DNA of 64,000 bases. Origin: Amoebophrya sp. A120. Lineage: Eukaryota > Sar > Dinophyceae > Syndiniales > Amoebophryaceae. The notes under the pieces were generated by a model. It saw nothing but the letters and a program-made list of their open reading frames with translations, was not told the DNA's origin and did not search any database. The DNA lies in NCBI GenBank assembly GCA_905178155.1, contig CAJINV010000006.1, forward strand, positions 3,329,459 to 3,393,458, given 5' to 3'. The position numbers and the translations under genes are program-made. Below, in pieces: positions 24,150-34,084 of this stretch; the stretch's first letter is position 1; each line of letters starts with the position of its first letter.

Positions 24150-25480
24150 AGTGTGAAAGAAATAACTGCGAGCGAGGACAGCAAGCCCCGACACGAAGGC
24201 GCCAGGCGGCCGGGAGCGGGCCGGCTTGGCGCACCTTTAACGCCGGCCGGGGTGCGCCTGGCTGACAGCTACGAAAGCGCCACCCTTGCGCGCCCTGGGC
24301 CGACCCGGAAAACGAAGGAGATTGGCGCCCATTCGCATGGGCGGGCATTGACTGGATTGCGTGCAAGCCGGTGCAGCACTTGCGCACTCCGGGCGGTTAA
24401 TGTGTGCGCGGCCCCGCGAAGCCCATGGCAGCCAGCGGCTGGCTTGATGCGCCGGCCGAGCGGGCCCCTACGTACCGCCGAGGCGAGCTCCTACGTAGCG
24501 CCAAGGCGGCCGCCTTCTGGCCCGATACATACATAGGGCGGGCGTGGAGTTAGCAGGCGCGCGGGCGCGAGACCCCTCCTGGGCGCGTTGTCACGCCGGC
24601 GCGGTTTTGCGGGGGCGGGTCTGCAAGTGCAGCCGGCCCGTGCTTGCGCGGGTGCCTTTCCGAGACCGGGCGCGCGGGAGGGTCTCCAGCTCTTCCCCCA
24701 GCTCTGTGAAGTGTTGAGGGCTTTACGGGAAGCGGGCCGGGGCCCCGAAGACTACACTGCCGCGCGCCGACGGCGCCCGCCCGCGGAGTTCTTCAAGGCA
24801 GAGCCGGCCGCATGTTTTTCGGCCGGCCGGGCTTGTTGCAGATTGGTTGCTTCGCCGAAGCGTTCGGCAACAGCTGCGCGGCGCTGATGGGCCTTCCTGC
24901 ACGCCCCCCGGCCGCCCCCGCATGGTCTAGCAAGCTGGGGGCAGTGCCTCGACCGGGGGTCGCGGCGCGCGCGCGCCGCCGCCCAGAGATTGGCCCGGCC
25001 GGGCCGGCCGTGTTGTGTGTTTGTTTGCCCGGCTGGCGCGCCCCGCGCGGACCCCTTGCCTTGCGGGCGGGGCCGTCTTCCTGCCCGGAGGGGCGGCGCG
25101 TGGTTTGTTGAAGGGGTGGCCCGGTGTCTCGTCTTTCTTGGCTCGGGCGCACGGCCGGGCGCACGCGCCCCCCACCCTCTTTGGCCTGATCGGGCGCAGG
25201 TGCGTCTGGGTGGTGGGCCGGCTTCCCCCGTCGGGGGGGCAGTCAACCACCCAAAAACGCATCGCGCCGTGGGGGGCGCCGGCGGGCGGGCAGGCTTCCT
25301 TGGCTGTTGAATGTTGGCCGCGTGGTGGGGTGTGTCCGTCGGCTGCCGGGGCGCTGGCCCACTCACCCCGGTGCCCGTGGCCCCAATGCGTGGCTCCGTC
25401 TGCAGGGCAGCCGGCCAAGTATTTTTGTATGTTGTGCGGTGCCCGCCGGCGCCCCGCTTGCCCGCCCGCATAGATAATCA
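24150..25480. other. GC-rich intergenic island 2 (left copy)
   Basis: Strongly GC-rich, with many GGCCGG-type palindromes, an inverted repeat (GGCGCACC at about 24227 with GGTGCGCC at about 24250) and a short direct repeat around CCTACGTA (24467 and 24490). Frames are open on both strands by composition. It is like island 1 in character, but I see no long shared sequence. Confidence 0.72.
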
Positions 25481-26026
25481 ATCTTGGCTCATTGTGTTAG
25501 TTGGGTATATTGTCTGTGTTGGATTGGTTTGTGCATTTCGGCCTGGGGCTGCAATGGCGTTGCATTCTCGTCAGCCTGTTGCAGTCGTGTCGGCCGACAG
25601 TCCGCTTGCCGACTGACTCACTGCCCTTGCCCTCAAACGACCGTCACACATTACCTGTGTTGTTCCGCTTCTTTACGGTATAATGGAAAAATTGATGCAC
25701 CGCTCAGACTCAGAGTCGATGTCGATGTCGAAAGCGAAAACACAGAAAAAAAATGTTGTTGCTTTTGTTATTATGAGGGAGAGGGACGGTCACAGCACTG
25801 GCAATTCATCTGTTGAAGTGGTGATTTTTTTGCACCAGTACTACCTAGCGCCGGCATTGAGGGTTTACGTTTTGAGAAGGTGCTCGTCCCTTGATGTGTG
25901 GACCCCTTTTGTTTCCGCCCTGGTAGTTTAATTATGTCATGTTATTCTTTAGTTAATGTTCTTGGCCCAGCTGAAGACTGGGCTTCGCTCACCTCCTTCT
26001 ATCCCCTCTGCCATCAAAGCAGCTGA
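25481..26026 (+). other. Upstream region of the OTU gene
   Basis: Composition returns to normal immediately after the GC island. A frame at 25683-25931 (start MEKLMHRSDSESMSMSK) is not supported by similarity. Confidence 0.4.
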
Positions 26027-28379
26027 ATGCTCGGCTGCAAGCGACGGCGAACGAACAGCAGCAGCCCCCTACAAGATCAGGTCGATGCAGGAAGCAATAG
26101 AGGCTCCTCCGGCGACAGTGCGCTGAATAACAGGAGCTGCACAAGTGTAGTTGATCACTCTCAAGAAAGAAGAACCAAAAGGGCTCCGGGCGAAAACGAT
26201 AAGGGAGGCAAGAGCATCAAGACCATTTACCGGAACAAGAAAGCCCAGAGCTGTAGTTGTGATCCGGCTGATGGTTCGATTGGTAATTTGGAGAAAAAGC
26301 CAGCAGGAGCAGGAGGTCAGCACCCACACCGAAAAGCACCATCGAAGGGAGAGCCAGTACCAGCTCCAGAGTCCCCGGAAGCAGGAGATATCAACGACCA
26401 AAAGAAGAACATCAATAACAGCGGCCGCCCTCGCTCAAAAAGCACAGGCGCAGCTGCAGCGAGCAGCAAGAAATCGGCGGCGCACAAGTCCTCTGCTGGT
26501 GACAAACAAGAGGAAGCAAATAAAACGTGTTCGCCTGTGAGAGCAGGTCGCCGACAATCGTCTTCAAAAATGGAGCCCCATTCCAGTCCGCAGCAGCTCA
26601 CCCGCCCCCTTGTGCAGCCCATCCCCTCCCCCGTGAGCTCTAACGCGGCGCCGAAACCACAGGACAATTCCCAACTTCCTCCCGCGGGGCTGAGTTCCAA
26701 TTATGCGAACAAAAACGAATCCAAGTTGCTTAGCAGGCCAAAAACCGTGGATCAGCTGTTGATAGAGAAGCTGTTAGCTGAAGACAGTCAGGAACAGCAG
26801 CAAAACCTAAATCTCCGGGCGATCAACGAAGACGAGGAACTGCAGCAAATGCTGGAATATCCAGTGCAAAAGTATCGCATTCGTAGCAAGTAATTGCAGT
26901 TGTGCATCGCAAATCTCTTTGTCAAGGTCAATCAGCATTACAAATTTGATTTGTAATGCTGGGCGAATTTGTAATGCAATTTGAATTTTTACTAGTACGC
27001 TACTTTTGCCTTGCATATTGAGCTGTCGAAAAAAGAATTCTACGACCGGGAGTTCCGGATGGGCGCCTCACACGACATCTTGGTTGCGCGGGTTTTGTCC
27101 TACGGGTTATGCAATACAAATTTCCCGCCGTACATGTACAATACGCATGACAAACTTCGCTAATTTTGAGTGTCAAACTTGTCATGCAGATTAAGATTGA
27201 AGGCAAGTTTTGTCATGCAGAGACAGCATTTGATGTACGTGCACAGGAAATTTACTGTGGATGCGGGCTGAAGGAGAGACACGTGAAGGGGGACGGATCG
27301 TGCCAGTTCCGGGCTATGGATTGCAAAAGCATCGTAATAGTATGAATTGCATTACAAATTTCCTCAGCATTAGACATGGAATCTTCTGTAATGCAGATTT
27401 ACCACGATAAAAAAGATTTGTAATGCGTAGCTGCAATTAGAAGTACGAGCGCGACACTTTTGCACAGGATCCGGGCCCTGTCAGACCAACTTTACGGCAC
27501 CGAGGAGCACCACCAGAATGTGCGGAGGAAGGTGATTATCAAATGCAAAAGTGTCTGGGTCTGGAACAGTGAAAGATTTGCCATGCAGGTTTTCCATGAC
27601 CCATGAGGTCTGTAATGCAGGGTCTAGCGTCACAGATTTTGAGAGGGCTTCCTGATGCCTGTTCCGCATGAGAAATGCCCTCTCGCCGTGGCAAAAACTG
27701 GACTCCTTTTGCTGGTCATGCATTACGAGATTTTTTTCGAATCCGAAGACAGCATCACAAGTTTCAACCTTCCAGACCCAGACATTTCTACATTTGATAG
27801 TGATAGAAAAACTGGAGCAGGAAGCAGACCACTACAAAAATTTTGTGCTGTCCAAAACGGAAATTGAGTCAAAGGAACAGGCTGACGAAGCTTTCAACCT
27901 GTATCTGGTCTCCATGTCCGAAGAGTCCACTTGGGGTGCTATCGTACGTGCATGCATTGCCAGCGCCATGAGCATTAGTTTGTAGTGCGCGAGGACGTCG
28001 TAGAAGTCGTTAGTACAACGGGCAGAAATGAGATCAAGATGAAAGTTGCTTGTTTTACTTTACGATTTTTACGTGCTAGTGTCCGCTTTCGCATTACAAA
28101 CTGCGTGCCTGCTTCGTGAAGCTGGCAATGTTAAATCGCATAACAGATCACGTGACGCTCCAAGCGGCTGCAGATGTTTACAACTGTGAGATAAAGCTGA
28201 TCACGAGCTACGATGACGATGCGATCTTGTCCATTTTGCCCCTGCAGAATAAGAACGCTTCTTCCGCATTTGGTGCAGCTACGAGGAAAAAAAGCGGAGC
28301 GAATAGAGCCCTTTGGCTCGCGTTTTGGGCCGAGGTTCACTACAATTCGGTAGAGGAAGACTACGTGGCGGTTGCTTAG
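26027..28379 (+). CDS. OTU-family cysteine protease (deubiquitinase), left copy
   Basis: Six exons (26027-26857, 27023-27107, 27269-27314, 27477-27536, 27805-27935, 28147-28379) give 461 residues. Residues 1-275 are a basic, Ser/Gln/Pro-rich disordered tail. The OTU domain follows: EFRMGASHDILVARVL, then GDGSCQFRALSDQLYGTEEH with catalytic Cys at about 316, VRRKVIEKLEQEADHYKNFV, WDHVTLQAAADVYNCEIKLI and the catalytic His in FWAEVHYNS at about 448. These are the ordered motifs of OTU deubiquitinases, which cleave ubiquitin chains; chain preference cannot be read here. Four introns are introner elements; the last (27936-28146) is GT-AG and joins W to DHVTL. The Cys motif is itself interrupted: element 27315-27471 falls two codons after it. 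A near-identical copy lies at 34085-36437, probably from an assembly overlap. Confidence 0.93.
26858..27017 (+). mobile_element. Introner element F1, reverse
   Basis: TSD TGGAA/TTGAG (3 of 5). Ends TATCCAGTGC and GCCTTGCATA. OTU intron 1; copy at 34916-35075. Confidence 0.88.
27108..27263 (+). mobile_element. Introner element F9
   Basis: TSD CGGGT/CGGGC. Left end TATGCAATACAAATTTCCC, right end GGAAATTTACTGTGGATG. OTU intron 2; copy at 35166-35321. Confidence 0.9.
27315..27471 (+). mobile_element. Introner element F1, forward
   Basis: TSD CGGGC/CGGGC. Ends TATGGATTGC and GCACAGGATC. OTU intron 3, beside the catalytic Cys motif; copy at 35373-35529. Confidence 0.93.
27537..27799 (+). mobile_element. 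Introner element F5, forward
   Basis: TSD GTGAT/GTGAT. Ends TATCAAATGC and ACATTTGATA. OTU intron 4; copy at 35595-35857. Confidence 0.93.
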
Positions 28380-28989
28380 ATAATTGCAGAGCAGAAGTAG
28401 AATGAAAAATTGTACAACATACCCAATGAATACAAAGTCGGGGACGGCCATAACTGCCTTTGACAGCTAGAGCACTACATGAAATCGTGAAGATGAACAA
28501 TTGTACAAATGAACCCCGGCCGCCACTGGCAGCGTCAGCGAGCAGATGCGGCGGGCGCTTTTGCGGGCACAGCCAGCGCTGCTCAGTGAAGATTAGAAGT
28601 AAATTTATCGTGTTTGTTGTTTGACAGAGCATAATATCTCCGCTCTCCTACTGCTGCTGTCGGTACTTCTGCACGCCGATCACGCCTTCTCAATCTTGCG
28701 GGAGATGATGTGCATGGAAGGTGCTGACGCGGCAGAGACGACTTTACCTGTTGTAGGACCCAACAGCGGTCGTTCATTTTGGTTGTTTAGCGGGAAAGAG
28801 CCAAACCTTTTGTTTCGAAAGTAAATTTTTCTACGAGGATCAATTTCAGCGATCATCACGTACTAGAAGTCGTCGATACTACGTTAGGTCGTCTCACTTA
28901 CCGAGTTCTTACGAGGCCCTTCGGTCTAGGTACCACAGCAATGTGGGCTTAAATTTTCCTGCTGTCGAAAGAAAGCCAAGCGAAATCAT
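28380..28989 (+). other. Spacer between OTU and methyltransferase genes (copy at 36438-37050)
   Basis: About 600 bp. A frame at 28621-28824 has a hydrophobic run (ALLLLLSVLLHADHAFS) but starts with TTG, so it is not called. A 3-bp indel near 28386 separates the two copies. Confidence 0.5.
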
Positions 28990-30283
28990 ATGGACACCAG
29001 CAACATCATGTCCGCGCATGGTCTGTCCCTTTGCTGTCGTTCGCTTGTCAGGCTCAGGGGCGGTCTGACGCTTGTCCTCTCGGCGATATTACCCTGGCGG
29101 GCCATCATCACAGCGACTCCGGCTACCGTTCGTGCGAATGAAGAGGCACCGCTTGTCGACACTAGCAGGAGCATCTACGAGGAAAAGGGTTTCTTCACGA
29201 ATTACGATGCCGATCCACTTTGGGTTCGTCTGGACACTGCGCTGCGCTGGTTTCCCGATTTGCTTGACACAAGGCTGCACAAGAACTCCTCGCCGCGACG
29301 GGTGATTCTGAAGCAGGTGCTCTACTACACACAGGACCAGGGGGCGCTGGCGCGGCTGAAGAATAACTACAGCAAAGAACCTCAAATAGGAGTACTAGAA
29401 GACCACAGCGGCCACACTGACACTGCTTCCTTATCTATGCACGAGAAGTGGAACAAAAACTTCTCTCCTTATCTCCACCCGTTTCGGATCTATTTGGAGA
29501 AAAAGGACTCCGCGAGCGAACTGCATGTCGACACGGACAAGCCCTGGATCGGAAAACCGTATTTGGAAAAATCGGATTTGAAAACCATATGGATGTGTCA
29601 GGTTTGAAATCGTCAAAGTTGAATAAGTATAAGTAGCTTGTCATGCATAAAACGGTTACCAGTTAGACCTACAGTTTGTAGTCGGCGCATGGCAAATTTT
29701 CCCGGTCCTGGAAGCGAGTATGTCATGCGGTTTAGGGCAAAAGAGCTGCCTTCTGTCATGCTAGTCAGCAGTCCAACTTTTGATCCTTACCAGGACTATA
29801 ATCTGTCTCCCGTGTGTCCTCTGCAATAGAGTCACTTTTTGCATTGCATTTTATGCATGGCAAATCATTTCAACTTTGACGATTTCAATCCTGACACCCC
29901 CATAAACCAAGCCGACCAAATATTTGAACGCTTTGTCGGAAGACAAATCCGAGGAGCCTGTTGCCTACGTGCAGTTTTCCAGCGGGAAGGAAGTGGTCGA
30001 AATGCTGAAAAAAGCTTGTCACGCGCAGAAAACTGCAAAAAATAAAGAAGACAAAGCAGTGGCAACACCTCCCTCGGAAGACCGCCACAACACTGAAACT
30101 ACAGATGACGAGTCTGCTGGTGGGGGTGTTTTCTCTTCCCTTTGGTCTTCGGTAGTCGGGGCGGTTGCTACAAGCGGAGGAGCTGCTGTGGAACAATCCG
30201 CAACAGAAATCAAAACTTCTTCTTCGTCCTCGATCACGACCCCTCGTCCAGTTGTAGACCTCACCAAGCAAAAAACCGCACTG
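28990..30283 (+). CDS. SAM-dependent methyltransferase, 5' part cut by assembly gap
   Basis: This is the first copy of the gene described at 37051-42666. It begins with the same ATG and shares the introner element at 29588-29904. The frame continues through KPTKYLNALSEDKSEE to LTKQKTAL and then meets the N run; the rest is missing on this side. Against the right-hand copy it differs by two residues (K for I in AKNKEDKA, E for K in TTDDESAG). It should not be counted as a second gene unless the duplication is shown to be real. Confidence 0.8.
29588..29904 (+). mobile_element. Introner element F2 (left duplicate)
   Basis: TSD AACCA/AACCA. Terminal repeat TATGGATGTGTCAGG with CCTGACACCCCCATA. 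Methyltransferase intron 1; copy at 37649-37965. Confidence 0.92.
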
Positions 30284-30568
30284 NNNNNNNNNNNNNNNNN
30301 NNNNNNNNNNNNNNNNNNNNNNNNNNNNNNNNNNNNNNNNNNNNNNNNNNNNNNNNNNNNNNNNNNNNNNNNNNNNNNNNNNNNNNNNNNNNNNNNNNNN
30401 NNNNNNNNNNNNNNNNNNNNNNNNNNNNNNNNNNNNNNNNNNNNNNNNNNNNNNNNNNNNNNNNNNNNNNNNNNNNNNNNNNNNNNNNNNNNNNNNNNNN
30501 NNNNNNNNNNNNNNNNNNNNNNNNNNNNNNNNNNNNNNNNNNNNNNNNNNNNNNNNNNNNNNNNNNNN
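30284..30568. other. Assembly gap, 285 N
   Basis: A run of 285 undetermined bases joins two contigs. The 7,775 bases to its left reappear as the first 7,776 bases to its right, apart from about ten small differences, so its size and placement are probably scaffolding artefacts. Confidence 0.99.
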
Positions 30569-31304
30569 CCCGCAGCAGCCACAAAGCTACCGAACAAAAT
30601 GCGGAATGCGATCATCAAACCGATGCAGAATGTATCACAGGAAAAAGTGTTAACGTCACCGAAATTTGTGATGCAGCAATGCATCACTAAACGTGCCAAA
30701 ATTTGTATTGCGTAGCATGCATGGAAGGCAATATTTGTATATGCATAGCTGCCATCTGTGAAAACCGTGGACGTTAACACTTTTCTGCTTGATAGAATCT
30801 TTTGGAAAAATTTTGGAACGAGAAAAAGCAGTGCTACGAAAGGAACAAAGAATGGAGCCCGCAACTCTCCGTTACTCTGTATCGCAAGAAAATAAAACTG
30901 TTTCAGTGTAAACTTGTGATGCATAGGATGCAAGAACACAGACGCATTTGTCTTGCTACACATGCAAGATCGCTTGGGTTTATTTTCAACGTGTTTTCCC
31001 TTGGGAAGTACGCAGGGCAAGTTTGTTTTGTCATCATGTGTAAACGAACTTGTAATGCAAAACTTACAAAATCCTTTACAGTGAGACACTTTTTGCTGCC
31101 GATACTCTGATCAAGCTGCTGAATAACGGGGAGAAGTTCAACGTCTTCGGTTGCGATCTCGATCCGGAGGCGGATAAATTGAAGAAAATTGCGCAGAGCC
31201 TGTTATCCCAGCTGGATGGGAAGGCTGTAGAGGCACTCTTGGAGAGTTCTTCTTCGGAAAGTGCTGGCGGGGGAACTAACTCCAGATCGGGGTCGAAAGC
31301 GTAA
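30569..31304 (+). CDS. 3' fragment of the large disordered protein gene (duplicate copy)
   Basis: This repeats the last exons of the 14515-23244 gene (PAAATKLPNKMRNAII ... stop), with both introner elements, and begins in mid-exon at the contig edge. It has no start of its own. It is most simply a second assembly of the same gene end. Confidence 0.8.
30633..30794 (+). mobile_element. Introner element F8 (duplicate of 22573)
   Basis: Copy inside the right-hand duplication, identical as far as I can read. Confidence 0.88.
30880..31104 (+). mobile_element. Introner element F7 (duplicate of 22820)
   Basis: Copy inside the right-hand duplication; TSD CTCTG/CTCTG kept. Confidence 0.88.
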
Positions 31305-34084
31305 CTACCGGCGGGTGCGAGAAACATGATGTGGGGCATAAGGTTTGATCTACTCTTGTGAAGCAGATTTATTGTGAAAAACTACGATGATAGACATAGA
31401 TGATGTTGCCACGGGATTATATTTTGTGTAGTGCTGTACTCATCACATTGAAGAGAGACTCGTCTCGTCTTGACTAAATTAGCGCAGCTTCTTGATCTTA
31501 TTAAAAAAATTTTTTTACGAAACACTCGGATCCTAGGTTTGAATTTTCTAACGAACGCGAGCTGATCATAGTGATACTCTTAGTCTACCATCTACTTCTA
31601 TCTACAAAAATGAAATTATCTTACATAGTACGACTGAACCCGCTGGAGCATCGAAAGATGTCTCCGTCGCATTTGTCGTTCGCACTTCATTTCTAGTTGG
31701 CGGTCAGAGGGTGTGCAAATCAACAATTCAGTAGAATTTTTATCAAGCACGCATTGCTATTGTTAGGGCACGACGACCTTTTTGAGCAGATCCCATCTCA
31801 ACAAGAAGTCACTTCAGCTTCCTCTGACAAGTCTTCCGAAAAAACGTAAGACACCGATGGTGATGGAGAACAAGAACCCGAGACGATCCGTATGATGGCG
31901 GATTCATCGGGACGAAGATGGTGAATTTCTATTGCTTATTACTGAGAAAATCTCCGTGACACTTATAGTAAAATTTTCATTCAAATCAAGAAAAATACAA
32001 GAGGACAACTGGATAAGGGCCTCCCCGCTCCTGCTAACTATGACAAAAAGCACAAGCTGCAACTTCACTCTCGGCGAAGTACAAGCACTACATGAGCTTG
32101 AGCAGCTATCTCAGCTTGTGACTTTAGATGATTCAGCTGCAAAGGCAGCGCGTGTGTGTGGTGTTCAGTGCTTGGCCGGTACGCCGATGGATTTTGTCGG
32201 GCTCGGGTAGTGTGAAAGAAATAACTGCGAGCGAGGACAGCAAGCCCCGACACGAAGGCGCCAGGCGGCCGGGAGCGGGCCGGCTTGGCGCACCTTTAAC
32301 GCCGGCCGGGGTGCGCCTGGCTGACAGCTACGAAAGCGCCACCCTTGCGCGCCCTGGGCCGACCCGGAAAACGAAGGAGATTGGCGCCCATTCGCATGGG
32401 CGGGCATTGACTGGATTGCGTGCAAGCCGGTGCAGCACTTGCGCACTCCGGGCGGTTAATGTGTGCGCGGCCCCGCGAAGCCCATAGCAGCCAGCGGCTG
32501 GCTTGATGCGCCGGCCGAGCGGGCCCCTACGTACCGCCGAGGCGAGCTCCTACGTAGCGCCAAGGCGGCCGCCTTCTGGCCCGATACATACATAGGGCGG
32601 GCGTGGAGTTAGCAGGCGCGCGGGCGCGAGACCCCTCCTGGGCGCGTTGTCACGCCGGCGCGGTTTTGCGGGGGCGGGTCTGCAAGTGCAGCCGGCCCGT
32701 GCTTGCGCGGGTGCCTTTCCGAGACCGGGCGCGCGGGAGGGTCTCCAGCTCTTCCCCCAGCTCTGTGAAGTGTTGAGGGCTTTACGGGAAGCGGGCCGGG
32801 GCCCCGAAGACTACACTGCCGCGCGCCGACGGCGCCCGCCCGCGGAGTTCTTCAAGGCAGAGCCGGCCGCATGTTTTTCGGCCGGCCGGGCTTGTTGCAG
32901 ATTGGTTGCTTCGCCGAAGCGTTCGGCAACAGCTGCGCGGCGCTGATGGGCCTCCTGCACGCCCCCCGGCCGCCCCCGCATGGTCTAGCAAGCTGGGGGC
33001 AGTGCCTCGACCGGGGGTCGCGGCGCGCGCGCGCCGCCGCCCAGAGATTGGCCCGGCCGGGCCGGCCGTGTTGTGTGTTTGTTTGCCCGGCTGGCGCGCC
33101 CCGCGCGGACCCCTTGCCTTGCGGGCGGGGCCGTCTTCCTGCCCGGAGGGGCGGCGCGTGGTTTGTTGAAGGGGTGGCCCGGTGTCTCGTCTTTCTTGGC
33201 TCGGGCGCACGGCCGGGCGCACGCGCCCCCCACCCTCTTTGGCCTGATCGGGCGCAGGTGCGTCTGGGTGGTGGGCCGGCTTCCCCCGTCGGGGGGGCAG
33301 TCAACCACCCAAAAACGCATCGCGCCGTGGGGGGCGCCGGCGGGCGGGCAGGCTTCCTTGGCTGTTGAATGTTGGCCGCGTGGTGGGGTGTGTCCGTCGG
33401 TTGCCGGGGCGCTGGCCCACTCACCCCGGTGCCCGTGGCCCCAATGCGTGGCTCCGTCTGCAGGGCAGCCGGCCAAGTATTTTTGTATGTTGTGCGGTGC
33501 CCGCCGGCGCCCCGCTTGCCCGCCCGCATAGATAATCAATCTTGGCTCATTGTGTTAGTTGGGTATATTGTCTGTGTTGGATTGGTTTGTGCATTTCGGC
33601 CTGGGGCTGCAATGGCGTTGCATTCTCGTCAGCCTGTTGCAGTCGTGTCGGCCGACAGTCCGCTTGCCGACTGACTCACTGCCCTTGCCCTCAAACGACC
33701 GTCACACATTACCTGTGTTGTTCCGCTTCTTTACGGTATAATGGAAAAATTGATGCACCGCTCAGACTCAGAGTCGATGTCGATGTCGAAAGCGAAAACA
33801 CAGAAAAAAAATGTTGTTGCTTTTGTTATTATGAGGGAGAGGGACGGTCACAGCACTGGTAATTCATCTGTTGAAGTGGTGATTTTTTTGCACCAGTACT
33901 ACCTAGCGCCGGCATTGAGGGTTTACGTTTTGAGAAGGTGCTCGTCCCTTGATGTGTGGACCCCTTTTGTTTCCGCCCTGGTAGTTTAATTATGTCATGT
34001 TATTCTTTAGTTAATGTTCTTGGCCCAGCTGAAGACTGGGCTTCGCTCACCTCCTTCTATCCCCTCTGCCATCAAAGCAGCTGA
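31305..34084. other. Right copy of spacer, GC island 2 and OTU upstream region
   Basis: Repeats 23245-26026, with GC-rich island 2 at 32209-33539. Differences are single bases and a one-base deletion near 32952. No gene called. Confidence 0.7.

Larger units (their letters stand above)
22509..30283 (+). repeat. Left copy of 7.8-kb near-identical duplication
   Basis: It matches 30569-38344 from end to end. It holds the last exons of the 14515 gene, GC-rich island 2, the OTU gene and the first exons of the methyltransferase. Differences I can see: one T in a T run near 23450, G/A at about 24425, one T near 24893, C/T near 25343, C/T near 25805, G/A near 26166, a 3-bp indel near 28386, A/G near 28436, A/T near 30046 and G/A near 30111. 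Confidence 0.97.

Noticed and set aside
24069-25616. Many long frames on both strands (for example 24752-25471 minus)
   Set aside because: GC-rich composition in island 2 explains them. Small indels between the two copies break some frames, as expected for non-coding DNA.
28621-28824. Small frame with a signal-peptide-like run
   Set aside because: It begins with TTG, has no ATG before the hydrophobic part, and lies in the presumed 5' leader of the methyltransferase gene.
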